Shown here: positions 45,964 through 55,422 of the stretch, piece by piece
How positions within the stretch are numbered: position 1 is the stretch's first letter
Layout: each line of letters begins with the position of its first letter
DNA from: Alphaproteobacteria bacterium PA4
Lineage (GTDB): Bacteria; Pseudomonadota; Alphaproteobacteria; Sphingomonadales; Sphingomonadaceae
NCBI GenBank assembly: GCA_002256005.1
Contig: NKIQ01000020.1
Coordinates: forward strand, 1 to 59,448
Length of the DNA stretch: 59,448 nt
Reading direction: 5' to 3'
Made by a program: the position numbers and the translations under genes
The notes under the pieces: model-generated
What the model was told of the DNA's origin: nothing
Seen by the model: only the letters and a program-made list of their open reading frames with translations
The model's database searches: none

Positions 45964-46583
45964 GCGTTCGCCTCCATCAGGGTGGTGGGTCCGCCGTCCG
46001 GGCAGCTGGCGGTGCGGCCGATCTGCGAGCCCGGTGCCGGGGTTTCGCCGCGTGCCAGCGCCGCCAGGATGGCGGTCATGCTGTCAAAGGTCAGGTCTTC
46101 GTAATTGTCGGCATTGATCTGCACCATCGGCGCATTGGCGCAGGCGCCGAGGCATTCGACCTCGGTCAATGTGAACAGGCCGTCAGCGGTGTTGGCGCCC
46201 TTCTTCAGGCCGTAATCGTGGCAGGCGCGCATGATATCGTCACTGCCGCGCAGCTGGCACGGCGTGGTACCGCAGACCTGGACATGGAAGCGGCCGACCG
46301 GCGCCAGATTGTACATGGTGTAGAAGCTGGCGACTTCATAGACGCGGATATAGGGCATGCCCAACTGGCGGGCGATGAATTCGATGACCGGCACCGGCAG
46401 CCAGGCCGAGCCGGTGGCATCGGCCATCTGGCCCTGCGCCAGCCAGAGCAGCGGCATGACGGCAGAGGCCTGACGCCCTTCCGGATAGAGCGCGATGATC
46501 CGCGCCGCCTCCACGGCATTGTCGGGCGTCCAATCGAACGGCCCTTCGAATTTCGGCACCGGGCCGGGCGCGGCATCAGCCAT
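45960..46583 (-). CDS. nuoE: NADH-quinone oxidoreductase subunit E
   Basis: A 207-residue thioredoxin-like [2Fe-2S] subunit. VQVCGTTPCQLRGSDDIM and LTEVECLGACANAPMVQINADNYEDLT provide the four Cys of cluster N1a. Works beside NuoF. The ATG overlaps the NTF2-like gene stop. Confidence 0.96.
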   Translation of the reverse strand: MADAAPGPVPKFEGPFDWTPDNAVEAARIIALYPEGRQASAVMPLLWLAQGQMADATGSAWLPVPVIEFIARQLGMPYIRVYEVASFYTMYNLAPVGRFHVQVCGTTPCQLRGSDDIMRACHDYGLKKGANTADGLFTLTEVECLGACANAPMVQINADNYEDLTFDSMTAILAALARGETPAPGSQIGRTASCPDGGPTTLMEANA

Positions 46584-46927
46584 CAGCGTACAAACTCCAC
46601 ACGATCCACCAGACTATCCGCGAAACTGTAGATCGAGATCACCTCGAACGGCGCGGATTCGGGCGTGCGATACACTTCTTCGTGCAAAACGACAAAGTCG
46701 CCCATCGCATAACGGGCGTGCACGACGGCATGGTTCTGCGGAAATTCGGTGAACATGGCGGCAAGGCCGCTGCGCACGCCCTCGCGACCGTCGCGCAGCA
46801 CGGCGCCGCGATACAGCGCCTCGACCGCAGTTTCGGTCATCAGCGCCGCATAGCCATCGGCATCATGGGCGTTGTAGCGCGCCATCAACCGATCGACGAG
46901 GTCAAGGCGCCCGGCAGAATCGAGCAT
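46583..46927 (-). CDS. NTF2/SnoaL-like protein within the nuo cluster
   Basis: A 114-residue cone-fold protein: LVDRLMARYNAHDADGYAALMTETAVEALYR and FVVLHEEVYRTPESAPFEVISIYSF. SnoaL-like domains bind small hydrophobic ligands. Its location between nuoD and nuoE, with a one-base overlap with nuoE, is unusual; a role in complex I is not implied by the family. Confidence 0.8.
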   Translation of the reverse strand: MLDSAGRLDLVDRLMARYNAHDADGYAALMTETAVEALYRGAVLRDGREGVRSGLAAMFTEFPQNHAVVHARYAMGDFVVLHEEVYRTPESAPFEVISIYSFADSLVDRVEFVR

Positions 46928-46955
46928 CAGGCGCGCCGCCGCAAACTGTCGGCAA

Positions 46956-47120
46956 TCACATCCGGGTCAGGCCGAGCCGGACATAGGCCCAGATCAGCGC
47001 GGCAACGGCCAGCAGCAGAATGAAGCTGGTCCAGGGCGACGGATAATAGTGCTGGAGAGCAAAAGCCGGCGACACCAGCAGCGCCGAAATGGTCAGATCT
47101 TCATGCCCCGAACTCTTCAT
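46956..47120 (-). CDS. Small membrane protein within the nuo cluster (54 residues)
   Basis: MKSSGHEDLTISALLVSPAF followed by one clear helix (WTSFILLLAVAALIWAYVRLG). GGGGA precedes ATG 47120. Between nuoD and the NTF2-like gene. The 200 bases from here to nuoD hold nothing recognisable. Unknown function. Confidence 0.6.
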   Translation of the reverse strand: MKSSGHEDLTISALLVSPAFALQHYYPSPWTSFILLLAVAALIWAYVRLGLTRM

Positions 47121-47317
47121 GGCGCGTGCTCCCCAGCGATGATGCGACACTATGACCGGCTGTCCGGCCGATGGTCAAGCTTTTGCACAGGAATTCGCGG
47201 AGTGGCAAGAGCCTGTGTCAAGGTTTTTGGACAGAATGTCGCGGTTTTGCTGCCGGTTGCCAGCACCCGAAACCGGCAAATTCCGACAATCAACAGATGG
47301 CACATCGACCGGACGGG

Positions 47318-48565
47318 TCAGCGATCGACTTCCCCGAAGACGATATCGAGCGAGCCGAGAATGGCCGGGGCGTCGGCGAGCATATGGCCCTTGCAGAGGA
47401 AATCCATCGCCTGCAGATGCGCCATGCCCGTGGCGCGGATATGGCAGCGCCACGGCTTGTTGGTGCCATCGGCCACCATGAAGATGCCGAACTCGCCCTT
47501 GGGGCTTTCCGTCGCCACATAGGCTTCGCCGGCCGGCACATGCAGCCCTTCGGTATAGAGCTTGAAATGGTGGATCAACGCTTCCATCGAGCGCTTCATC
47601 TCGCCGCGTGACGGCGGGCTGACCTTGCGATCGAGCGTCGCGTGGCGGCCGGCCGGCATGTCCTTCAGGCACTGCCGGATGATCTTCAGGCTTTCGCGCA
47701 TCTCGTCCATGCGCACCATGAAGCGGGCATAGCAATCGCCATCATTCGACACGATGACGTTGAAATCCATACGGTCATAGGCGTCATAGGGCTGCGCCTT
47801 GCGCAAATCCCAGGCAACGCCCGAGGCGCGGATGCAGGGGCCGGTAAAGCCCCAGGCAATGGCGTCCTCCTTGGAAATCACGCCGATATCAACATTGCGC
47901 TGCTTGAAGATGCGATTGTCGGCGACCAGCGCCTGCATCTCGTCGAGCACCTTCAGATAGCCATCGGCCCAATCGCTGATATCCTGCAACAAGCCATCGG
48001 GCAGGTCCTGATGGACGCCGCCGGGCCGGAAATAGGCGGCGTGGAAACGCGCCCCCGACACCCGCTCGTAGAATTCCATCAGCTTTTCGCGTTCCTCGAA
48101 CAGCCAGAGGATCGGCGTCATCGCGCCGACGTCCATCGCGTGGGTCGTGGTGTTGAGGATGTGGTTGAGGATGCGGGTGATTTCCGCGAACATCGTGCGG
48201 ATATATTTGGCGCGCAGCGGCACCTCGATGCCGGCGAGCTTCTCGATGGCCAGCACATAGCTGTGCTCCATGCACATCGGGCTGACATAATCGAGGCGGT
48301 CCATATAGGGCAGCGCCTGCAGATAGGTCTTGTACTCGATCAGCTTTTCGGTGCCGCGGTGGAGCAAGCCGATGTGCGGGTCGCAGCGTTCGATGACTTC
48401 GCCGTCGAGCTCCATCACCAGCCGCAGCACGCCATGCGCCGCCGGGTGCTGGGGCCCGAAGTTGATCATGTAGTTCTGGATGCTGTTGCCATCCTTCAGG
48501 GGCGGCAGCAGGTCCGTGGTATCATCGGCCGTCCAGGCGGCGCCGGCGGGAGTCAGGTCAGCCAT
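47318..48565 (-). CDS. nuoD: NADH-quinone oxidoreductase subunit D
   Basis: A 415-residue 49-kDa-type subunit: [59 protein letters not shown] and the terminal [12 protein letters not shown]. It forms the quinone site with NuoB. Overlaps nuoC by eight bases. Confidence 0.97.
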   Translation of the reverse strand: MADLTPAGAAWTADDTTDLLPPLKDGNSIQNYMINFGPQHPAAHGVLRLVMELDGEVIERCDPHIGLLHRGTEKLIEYKTYLQALPYMDRLDYVSPMCMEHSYVLAIEKLAGIEVPLRAKYIRTMFAEITRILNHILNTTTHAMDVGAMTPILWLFEEREKLMEFYERVSGARFHAAYFRPGGVHQDLPDGLLQDISDWADGYLKVLDEMQALVADNRIFKQRNVDIGVISKEDAIAWGFTGPCIRASGVAWDLRKAQPYDAYDRMDFNVIVSNDGDCYARFMVRMDEMRESLKIIRQCLKDMPAGRHATLDRKVSPPSRGEMKRSMEALIHHFKLYTEGLHVPAGEAYVATESPKGEFGIFMVADGTNKPWRCHIRATGMAHLQAMDFLCKGHMLADAPAILGSLDIVFGEVDR

Positions 48566-49208
48566 TCGTCACAGCCTTTTCGTCACCGGGCAGCACATAG
48601 TCGGTGCCTTCCCAGGGGCTGAGGAAATCGAAGCTGCGGAAGTCCTGCGCCAGCTTCACCGGTTCATAGACGACGCGCTTGTGATCCTCGGAATAGCGCA
48701 ACTCGACATGGCCGGTCAGCGGGAAATCCTTGCGGAACGGATGCCCTTCGAAACCATAATCGGTGAGGATGCGGCGCAGATCGGGGTTGCCCTCGAACAG
48801 CACGCCATAGCAATCCCAGGTCTCGCGCTCATACCAGCCGGCGACCGGCCACAGCCCGGTCAACGATGGCACCGGCGTGCGGTGATCCGTCGTCACCTTG
48901 ACGCGCAGGCGGAGGTTCTTCGCCATCGACAGCAGCTGATAGACAATGTCGAAACGCTCGGCACGGTCAGGATAATCGACGCCGCAAATGTCGATGAGCT
49001 GATTGAAGCGCAGCGCCGGATCGTCGCGCAGCGCCGTCATCGCCGCCACCAACCCGGTGCGCGTCACCGTCACGCCCACTTCGCCGGCATGTTCGACGAT
49101 TTCCACCACTGCATCGCCGAGCAGTGCGCGCAGATGATCGGCGATGCCGTCGACACGGGCCATCACCGGCCAGCTGTGGCGGCCGAGTTCGGGCGTGAGC
49201 GCACTCAC
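48558..49208 (-). CDS. nuoC: NADH-quinone oxidoreductase subunit C
   Basis: A 216-residue 30-kDa-type subunit with [23 protein letters not shown] and [21 protein letters not shown]. The GTG start overlaps the nuoB stop (GTGA). Separate from nuoD, not fused. Confidence 0.96.
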   Translation of the reverse strand: MSALTPELGRHSWPVMARVDGIADHLRALLGDAVVEIVEHAGEVGVTVTRTGLVAAMTALRDDPALRFNQLIDICGVDYPDRAERFDIVYQLLSMAKNLRLRVKVTTDHRTPVPSLTGLWPVAGWYERETWDCYGVLFEGNPDLRRILTDYGFEGHPFRKDFPLTGHVELRYSEDHKRVVYEPVKLAQDFRSFDFLSPWEGTDYVLPGDEKAVTNG

Positions 49209-49774
49209 CGTTCAAAGCTCCCGACGCGGCGGATTTTCCGCTGCAGGGCGAGGATGCCGTAGAGCAGGGCTTCCGCGGTCGGCGGGCAGCCCGGCACATA
49301 GATGTCGACCGGCACGATGCGATCGCAGCCACGCACCACCGAATAGCTGTAGTGATAATAGCCGCCGCCATTGGCGCAACTGCCCATCGAGATCACATAG
49401 CGCGGTTCCGACATCTGGTCGTAGACGCGGCGCAGCGCCGGGGCCATCTTGTTGCACAGCGTGCCGGCAACGATCATCACGTCGGACTGGCGGGGCGAAG
49501 CACGCGGGGCAACGCCGAAACGCTCCAGATCATAGCGCGGCATGTTGGTGTGCATCATCTCGACCGCGCAGCAGGCGAGACCGAAGGTCATCCACCACAG
49601 CGAGCCGGTGCGCGCCCAGTGGAACAGATCCTCCGTCGAGGCGACCAGAAAACCCTTGTCGGCGACTTCCTTGCTGATGTCGGCGAGAAAGGCGTCGCGA
49701 TTGCCCTCGGGCAGCGTCAGCCCGCGCGCCTGCTGGTCTTCCGTGAGCGCGTTCGGCACTTCGATCATTCCCAT
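49205..49774 (-). CDS. nuoB: NADH-quinone oxidoreductase subunit B
   Basis: About 189 residues. [48 protein letters not shown] contain the four Cys, two of them adjacent, that bind cluster N2, the last electron carrier before quinone. ATG 49774 and ATG 49768 (overlapping the nuoA stop) are both possible. Confidence 0.97.
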   Translation of the reverse strand: MGMIEVPNALTEDQQARGLTLPEGNRDAFLADISKEVADKGFLVASTEDLFHWARTGSLWWMTFGLACCAVEMMHTNMPRYDLERFGVAPRASPRQSDVMIVAGTLCNKMAPALRRVYDQMSEPRYVISMGSCANGGGYYHYSYSVVRGCDRIVPVDIYVPGCPPTAEALLYGILALQRKIRRVGSFER

Positions 49775-50142
49775 TCCAGCGCTCCGACATGCCAGGCATA
49801 GGCGAGGCCGATGGCGAGTTCGCCGAGAAATTCCATCATCGCCCACCAGGCCGGCTGGCCGCCCCAATGCAGCGACACCGCCCAGGGGAACAGAAACGCC
49901 GCTTCCAGATCGAAGACGATGAACAGGATCGCGACCAGGTAGAAGCGCACATCGAACTGCGCCCGGCTGTCCGAAAAGGCCGGGAAGCCGCTTTCATATT
50001 CGCTGAGCTTGACGGTGTCGGGCTTCGACGTCCCCGCCAGCTTCGACACCACAATGGGCGCACCGACGAAAATGAAGGCAAAGACGATGCCGACCGTCAG
50101 GAACAGCAGGATCGGCAGATATTGGCTGGCAATCTCGGACAT
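49765..50142 (-). CDS. nuoA: NADH-quinone oxidoreductase subunit A
   Basis: A 125-residue membrane subunit with three helices and the conserved [44 protein letters not shown]. First gene of the cluster. The 155 bases upstream, shared with a divergent gene, should hold its promoter. Confidence 0.97.
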   Translation of the reverse strand: MSEIASQYLPILLFLTVGIVFAFIFVGAPIVVSKLAGTSKPDTVKLSEYESGFPAFSDSRAQFDVRFYLVAILFIVFDLEAAFLFPWAVSLHWGGQPAWWAMMEFLGELAIGLAYAWHVGALEWE

Positions 50143-50297
50143 GGCCGCGGTGGGCTTTCGAAAACTGGGGACTCGTGATGATGCGCCTTCTATGCGCCTG
50201 AGCGAATTCGGGCAAGGACGATACGGGTTGCCAGCTGGGTCGTTTACGGCAAAAACTTTAACCGAAGCACGTCCGATCTTAGAATACGGGAGGCAAA

Positions 50298-51041
50298 ATG
50301 GCGCGGAAGCCCGACATGCGAATGTCAGATGCTGACAGACGGCTGTTGAACAAACTCAACGACATTTTCAACGAAATTTCTACAGAATATCGTAAAAACT
50401 CCAATAAACCGGATGGCTATGCCGTGTTGAGTGAGAGTGAAGCAGAGCAAATATCACTACTTTTGTCGCAATACATTGATCAAAGTAGTTTTGTGAAATA
50501 TTCCTATTTTATCGAACATTTATTCTCTTCTACCTATAACGATTCAGCGCTTAGAGAGATTTATTTGTCGGAAAGAAAAATTCGAGGCAGAAGTCGCGCT
50601 ATGGCCGCAACGCATTGGCGAGAGTTTAAATCTCGAGTTGGCATCGAAGGAGAAAAGTGGCAAAAAACTGTTCCAGTTCTTGATGAAGATACGTTCATTA
50701 AACTAGAAAAAGTTCTGGTGTCTAGTTCCGGAATTTCAGAGCCTTTTGCAGACTCGGTACTAGAAACTGTTTCAAACAATCTGCATTATGTCCGATCAGG
50801 ATCCAGTCTGCAGAATTTCAGCTCTCTTTCGGCCTATGGTATAATTACAGAAATTGTTGCGAAACTAAGATCAAAAGGAAAGACGAAGAGAGACACAAGA
50901 ACAATGTCTACAACTCAACTTTCCGCTTTAGCAGGTCTACTTATTGATGGATCTGCTATGTTCACAACGCGAGATTGGAGTGCGGCAAGTTCGTATTCCG
51001 CTCTTGCATCAACGGTGGTCTTAGCATTCATTAGAGACTAA
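50298..51041 (+). CDS. AT-rich orphan gene, unknown function
   Basis: A 247-residue protein of no recognised family, mostly helical and charged, with a more hydrophobic C-terminal third (LSALAGLLIDGSAMFTTRDW). GGGAGG lies a few bases before the ATG. GC content is visibly about 40%, against about 65% around it, and codon use is different (many AAA, TTT, TCT, AGA), so recent acquisition is likely. No transposase, integrase or partner gene is adjacent. It could be a single-gene defence or selfish element, but nothing proves it. Confidence 0.75.
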   Translation: MARKPDMRMSDADRRLLNKLNDIFNEISTEYRKNSNKPDGYAVLSESEAEQISLLLSQYIDQSSFVKYSYFIEHLFSSTYNDSALREIYLSERKIRGRSRAMAATHWREFKSRVGIEGEKWQKTVPVLDEDTFIKLEKVLVSSSGISEPFADSVLETVSNNLHYVRSGSSLQNFSSLSAYGIITEIVAKLRSKGKTKRDTRTMSTTQLSALAGLLIDGSAMFTTRDWSAASSYSALASTVVLAFIRD

Positions 51042-51062
51042 TAATCGACAATGTAATAACTC

Positions 51063-52688
51063 TCAATCCTCCTCGTCGCGATAGACGAACGGATTGGTCT
51101 CCGTCGGCTTCGTCGGCAGCAGGCGCGGCAGCGGCTCCGGCCGGTTGGCGGCGTTCCACAGGAAGCTCGCCATGATCACCGCTGCCTGGCGCAGGTCGGC
51201 CAGCTTCAGATGGTCGAACGTGTCGACGCTCGAATGATGGGTACGGCTGTTATAGTCGAGCGGGTCCTGCACGAACTGGTAGCCGGGCAGGCCGACCGAC
51301 TGCAGGAAGACATGGTCGGTGCCGCCGGTGCGGCTGGTGACGACGGCGGTGGCGCCCATGGCGGCGAACGGCGCCAGCCATTCGCGGAAGATCGGCGCCA
51401 CGCCGGCATTGCCCTCGGTATAGATGCCGCGGATCTTGCCGGAGCCATTGTCGAGATTGAAATAGGCCGCCAGCTGGCCGTATTCCGCCCCTGGCGTCAC
51501 CGGCCAGCGCCGGCCCCAGCCGGCCCAGTCGCCGGCCTTGATCTTTTCGGGGTCGGTTTCCGGCGGGCGCTTCGCCAGATGCCGGTCGATATAGGCGACA
51601 CTGCCGAGCAGCCCCTGTTCCTCGGCGTTCCACAGCGCGAAGCGGATGGTGCGGCGCGGCTTGACGCCCAGGCTGGCGAGGATGCGCGCGGCCTCCATGA
51701 CCACCACGCTGCCGGCGCCATTGTCGGCGGCGCCATCGGCGGCCACCCAACTGTCGAAATGCGCGCCGGCCATCACATAGCCGGCGGCCGGGTCGCTGCC
51801 GGGCAGATCGGCGATGATGTTGTTGGCATTGGGATCGGCCTCATGGAACGTCACGCGGCTGTCGATCTCCAGCGTCACGCGCTCAGGCGCACCCGGCACA
51901 TCGCGCACGGCAAGGCGCGCCAGCCGACGATAATCCTCGGCGGCCAGTTCGATGCCCGGGGTCTGGCGGCGGTCCTCCAGGCGATAGCCATAGCCCTCGC
52001 CATGCAGCAGCCCGCCGTCGCGATAGCTTTGCCGCACCCAGGCGACGGCACCCTCGGCCTTCAGGAACGCATCCAGTTTCGTGTCGAACAGGTTGCGCTT
52101 CACCCGGCGCTCGGCGCTGGCGGAATCGGTGATCGGCTGGTCGAAGCGGTCGAGCTTGCGCAATTCGTCATCGCCCAACCGCTGGAACGCCGGCCGGTCC
52201 GGCTCGGACCCCTCGCCCGGCTTGCTGAGCAGCACGATGCGGCCCTTCAGTTTGCCCTGCCAGCGCGCGAAATCGGCCTCCTTGGCCATCGGCGCGACGA
52301 TGATATCGGCCGTCACCGGCCCGCCGGTGCCGGGCGTGAAGGCAATGGGGATGGCGCGCAGCGTCAGCACGCGCGGCGCCGTCATCCGCACATTGATCGC
52401 ATCGATCGACCAGCCGCGGCCGAACAGGAACGGTTCGGCATGGACATTGGCAAGGCCCCAGTTGCGGAACTTGCCCTGCGCCCAGCCTTCCGCCACGCGC
52501 ATCGCCGGCGAATTGGGGATGCGGCCGCCGATGCGGTCGGTCAGATATTCGGCGGTCAGCGCCACTTCGCCGTGGTTCATGCCCGAATCGATGATTCGCG
52601 CCGTGACATCGGGCGCCTTCGCCGGCTCGGCCGCATAGGCCGGCATGGCCAGCGCAACCAGCGCCGGCAACAGATGAACAGCACGCAT
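51063..52688 (-). CDS. Exported M28-family zinc peptidase with PA domain
   Basis: A 541-residue protein with a signal peptide (1-19). A protease-associated insert (about 145-260) interrupts before the catalytic core. Zinc ligands are seen in AGAHFDSWVAADGAADNGAG, ALWNAEEQGLLGS and TGGTDHVFLQSVG. It is probably a periplasmic aminopeptidase or carboxypeptidase. It ends 22 bases after the convergent AT-rich gene. Confidence 0.92.
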   Translation of the reverse strand: MRAVHLLPALVALAMPAYAAEPAKAPDVTARIIDSGMNHGEVALTAEYLTDRIGGRIPNSPAMRVAEGWAQGKFRNWGLANVHAEPFLFGRGWSIDAINVRMTAPRVLTLRAIPIAFTPGTGGPVTADIIVAPMAKEADFARWQGKLKGRIVLLSKPGEGSEPDRPAFQRLGDDELRKLDRFDQPITDSASAERRVKRNLFDTKLDAFLKAEGAVAWVRQSYRDGGLLHGEGYGYRLEDRRQTPGIELAAEDYRRLARLAVRDVPGAPERVTLEIDSRVTFHEADPNANNIIADLPGSDPAAGYVMAGAHFDSWVAADGAADNGAGSVVVMEAARILASLGVKPRRTIRFALWNAEEQGLLGSVAYIDRHLAKRPPETDPEKIKAGDWAGWGRRWPVTPGAEYGQLAAYFNLDNGSGKIRGIYTEGNAGVAPIFREWLAPFAAMGATAVVTSRTGGTDHVFLQSVGLPGYQFVQDPLDYNSRTHHSSVDTFDHLKLADLRQAAVIMASFLWNAANRPEPLPRLLPTKPTETNPFVYRDEED

Positions 52689-52792
52689 TGACGATACCCC
52701 CGGAACGATTTTCAGGGGTGGAGATTATCGGCGGGGTGCGTGTCCTGCAAGTGGCTGGCGGGGTTGGGATTTGGGGACAAGTTCACCGCAAA

Positions 52793-52932
52793 GCCCTCCT
52801 CTCCCGCTTGCGGGAGAGGCGATTCGCGCGCCAGCGCGGCGGGTGAGGGTGTTCCCGGCTGTCGTCACAGAAGAGACACCCTCACCCGCTCGCCCAAGGG
52901 GGCGAGTCGCCTCTCCCGCATGCGGGAGAGGG
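52793..52932. repeat. Composite REP-like palindrome (second family)
   Basis: Outer hairpins CCTCTCCCGCTTGCGGGAGAGG and CCTCTCCCGCATGCGGGAGAGG face each other. Between them are inverted GGGTGAGGGTG / CACCCTCACCC segments. It fills the gap between the peptidase and the phosphatase-like gene. A related half-unit lies at 53755-53812. Confidence 0.85.
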
Positions 52933-52938
52933 GTCAGG

Positions 52939-53736
52939 TCAGCGCAGCGCGCCGGCCACCAGCCGGTGCAGCTTCGACTGCATGTTGCCATTGCCGGCGA
53001 CGATTTCCTGCCGCGCCACCATCGCATCACCACCGCGATAATCGGTGACGAAGCCGCCAGCTTCGCGCACCAGCAAGATGCCAGCAGCGACATCCCAATA
53101 TTGCAGGCCCGATTCGAAAAAGCCGTCGAAGCGCCCCGCCGCCACCCAGGCGAGATCGAGCGCTGCCGAGCCGAAGCGGCGCACGCCGGCGACTTCCGGC
53201 ATCACGGCATTGAGGATGTTGGAAAATTCGTTGAACTTGCCATGGCCCTGGAACGGGATGCCGGTGGCGATGACGCAATCGGGCAGCTCGCGGCGGGCCG
53301 ACACGCGCAGGCGGCGGTCGGACAGCCAGGCACCGCGGCCCTTTTCGGCCCAGAAGCTTTCGCCGGTCAGCGGCTGGTGAATGAGGCCGGCGACGACCTC
53401 GCCCTGCACTTCCGCGGCGATCGAGATGGCGAAATGCGGCATGCCGTGCAGGAAATTGGTGGTGCCATCGAGCGGATCGACGATCCAGCGCGCCTGCTTT
53501 TCGGCGCCGATGATCTCGCCGGCTTCCTCCAGCAACAGGCCCCAGTCGGGCCGGGCATGGGTCAGCACCTCGGCGATCGCCTGTTCGGCCGCGCGATCGG
53601 CGTTGGACACGAAATCCGCCGGCCCCTTGCGCGACACCTGCAGCGCGTCGACCTCGTTGAAATCACGGCGCAGGCGGGGTGCCGCCTTGCGCGCGGCCTT
53701 TTCCATGACGGTGATCAGGGCAGAATGGGCAACCAT
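52939..53736 (-). CDS. Inositol monophosphatase family protein (SuhB-like)
   Basis: A 265-residue protein. LLLEEAGE, WIVDPLDGTTNFLHGMPHFAISIA and the C-terminal YWDVAAGILLVREAGGFVTDYRGG supply the Mg sites of the IMPase family. Likely substrates are inositol-1-phosphate or similar; SuhB homologues also act in rRNA antitermination. The start MVAHSALITVMEKAA matches family members. Confidence 0.93.
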   Translation of the reverse strand: MVAHSALITVMEKAARKAAPRLRRDFNEVDALQVSRKGPADFVSNADRAAEQAIAEVLTHARPDWGLLLEEAGEIIGAEKQARWIVDPLDGTTNFLHGMPHFAISIAAEVQGEVVAGLIHQPLTGESFWAEKGRGAWLSDRRLRVSARRELPDCVIATGIPFQGHGKFNEFSNILNAVMPEVAGVRRFGSAALDLAWVAAGRFDGFFESGLQYWDVAAGILLVREAGGFVTDYRGGDAMVARQEIVAGNGNMQSKLHRLVAGALR

Positions 53737-53754
53737 GTGTTTCCTTACTTCCCG

Positions 53755-53812
53755 CTCCCCTGGCGGGAGCGGGCGACTCGCGCAAAGCGCGGCGGGGTGA
53801 GAGGGTGTCACC
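53755..53812. repeat. REP-like half-element
   Basis: CCCGCTCCCCTGGCGGGAGCGGG is a hairpin, followed by CGACTCGCGCAAAGCGCGGCGGGGTGAGAGGGTG. This is the same body as in the element at 52793, so it is a single unit of that family in the gap before the phosphatase-like gene. Confidence 0.75.
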
Positions 53813-53863
53813 CGGCGAAGCGCGGTCCCTTAGCCGCTCTGCCCCCGTCTGCCAACTACCCGG

Positions 53864-54679
53864 CTACTGCGCCCTTTTCAGATAGGGCATGACATCGACA
53901 CTGCGATAGCCCGGCGTCAGGCTGGCGAAGTGGCGGAGCCAGAAACCATGGCCACCGCCATAGACGACCAGCACGCGGTCACCCGGCTTGGTCAGCGACA
54001 CCAGCTTGCCGAAGATCTTGGCGTTGCGCAGGTACCAGGCGGCGTTGAGATCGGCGCCGGCCTGATCGTCATGATCGCCGATGGCGAGGATGCCGTAATA
54101 GCTGTCCATGCCATTGAGCGCCGCACCGGGCGCGTTCATGCGGGCGAGCAGCTGGGCGACGCTGCTGGTTTTCTGCGCGGCTTCGAAGCTCTTCATCGAT
54201 GCAGCAATCGGGGCGTTGGACGCGTCCAGCACCGCCGTCTGGCCGAATTTGGCGGCGGCTGCCTGCACCTTGTCGAACGGAAAATAATCGGGCTCGCCGG
54301 CCTTGGGCTGTTCATCGATGCCGTTGACGGTCCTGAGGCCGGCGAGGCGGGCGGTGCGATAGCCGATCTGGACGATCTCGTTGGCGTCCTTCGCCAGCAT
54401 CGCATCGTCGAAGCGGGCATATTCGGCGACGGCGAGGTCGGGCGCGTCGCTCTGCATCTCGACCATGACATGCGTCGGCTTGAAGGCAGCGAGCGCCGCG
54501 GCGACGCGCTGCAATTCGCGCTGGCGCTGCGGTGTCAGCACGGAATCGGCCTTCATGTTGTTGAGATCAAGGCCGGGATTGCCGAAATGATAGGCGCCGA
54601 GGACGAGCACCTCGACCGGCGGCGCCGCCAGCGCCGGCGTGGCGAACAGCAAGGCGAGCGCAAGCAGCGGCAGTTTCAT
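53864..54679 (-). CDS. DUF5694 exported protein
   Basis: A 271-residue protein with a signal peptide (1-18). The mature part starts EVLVLGAYHFGNPGLDLNN and contains HVMVEMQSDAPD and DRVLVVYGGGHGFWLRHF, the pattern of DUF5694 (TraB-like fold by resemblance). Function unknown. ATG 54679 has GAGGA seven bases upstream and is preferred over 54685. Confidence 0.85.
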   Translation of the reverse strand: MKLPLLALALLFATPALAAPPVEVLVLGAYHFGNPGLDLNNMKADSVLTPQRQRELQRVAAALAAFKPTHVMVEMQSDAPDLAVAEYARFDDAMLAKDANEIVQIGYRTARLAGLRTVNGIDEQPKAGEPDYFPFDKVQAAAAKFGQTAVLDASNAPIAASMKSFEAAQKTSSVAQLLARMNAPGAALNGMDSYYGILAIGDHDDQAGADLNAAWYLRNAKIFGKLVSLTKPGDRVLVVYGGGHGFWLRHFASLTPGYRSVDVMPYLKRAQ

Positions 54680-54735
54680 CGGCATATCCTCGGTGTATTA
54701 TCTTTGTAGGACAATTGCCGAGGCCGGCGGCGAAA

Positions 54736-55422
54736 TCAACCCCAGTTCAACACCTTGCCAAAGGCCGCGACCCCGGCGCCGGCACCATCGGGATGGTCCC
54801 AGACCGCCCGCACCACCGCAATGAAATCGGCACCGGCCGCCACGATCGGCGCGGCGTTTTCGGGAAAGATGCCGCCGATGGCGACGCAGGGCAGCTGGCT
54901 GATCGTCGTCCACCAGGTCAATATGTCGGGCGTCGGGCGGTAATGGCTGGGCTTGGTGGTCGTGTCGTGGAAGGCGCCGAAGGCGACATAATCGGCACCC
55001 TGCTCGCCGGCTTCCATCGCCAGGTGGCGGCTGTCATGGCAGGTGCGGCCGATTTGTGCATCCGGCCCCAGCAGCTTGCGGGCGTCGGCAATGCTGCCAT
55101 CGCCCTGCCCCAGATGCACGCCATCCGCCCCGGCCTTTGCCGCCAGATCGGCACGATCGTTGAGGATGAAGGCGACGTCGGCGGCGTTGCAGACCGGCAG
55201 CAGCGCCTCGCAGGCGCGCAGGATGGCATCGTCGGAGACGTTCTTCAGGCGCAGCTGGAACGCCGCCACCGGGCCACCATCGAGTGCCGCCTTCAGCGTA
55301 TCGGCAAAGGTGGGCGTGAACGCGGGCGGCGAAACGATATAGAGCTGGCAGGCCGGGCGCGGCTGCCGGTCGAAGCGCTCGCCGAAGTTCGGATCGAGCG
55401 GGGTCATGTCGTCATCGGTCAT
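54736..55422 (-). CDS. thiE: Thiamine-phosphate synthase family protein
   Basis: A 228-residue TIM-barrel ThiE. CQLYIVSPPAF, AAFQLRLKN, FILNDRADLAAKAGADGVHLGQGD, IGRTCHDSRHLAMEAGEQGADYVAFGAF and VAIGGIFPENAAPI bind the pyrophosphate and thiazole. The usual QLREK-like lysine position reads QLRLKN. The ATG overlaps the methyltransferase stop (ATGA). No other thi genes or TPP riboswitch are seen. Confidence 0.88.
   Translation of the reverse strand: MTDDDMTPLDPNFGERFDRQPRPACQLYIVSPPAFTPTFADTLKAALDGGPVAAFQLRLKNVSDDAILRACEALLPVCNAADVAFILNDRADLAAKAGADGVHLGQGDGSIADARKLLGPDAQIGRTCHDSRHLAMEAGEQGADYVAFGAFHDTTTKPSHYRPTPDILTWWTTISQLPCVAIGGIFPENAAPIVAAGADFIAVVRAVWDHPDGAGAGVAAFGKVLNWG

Noticed and set aside
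52793-52932. CRISPR-like array
   Set aside because: The repeats are palindromic hairpins in inverted orientation, not regularly spaced direct repeats with unique spacers.
54680-55422. TPP riboswitch for thiE
   Set aside because: thiE overlaps the upstream gene and has no leader; no THI-element core sequence is seen.
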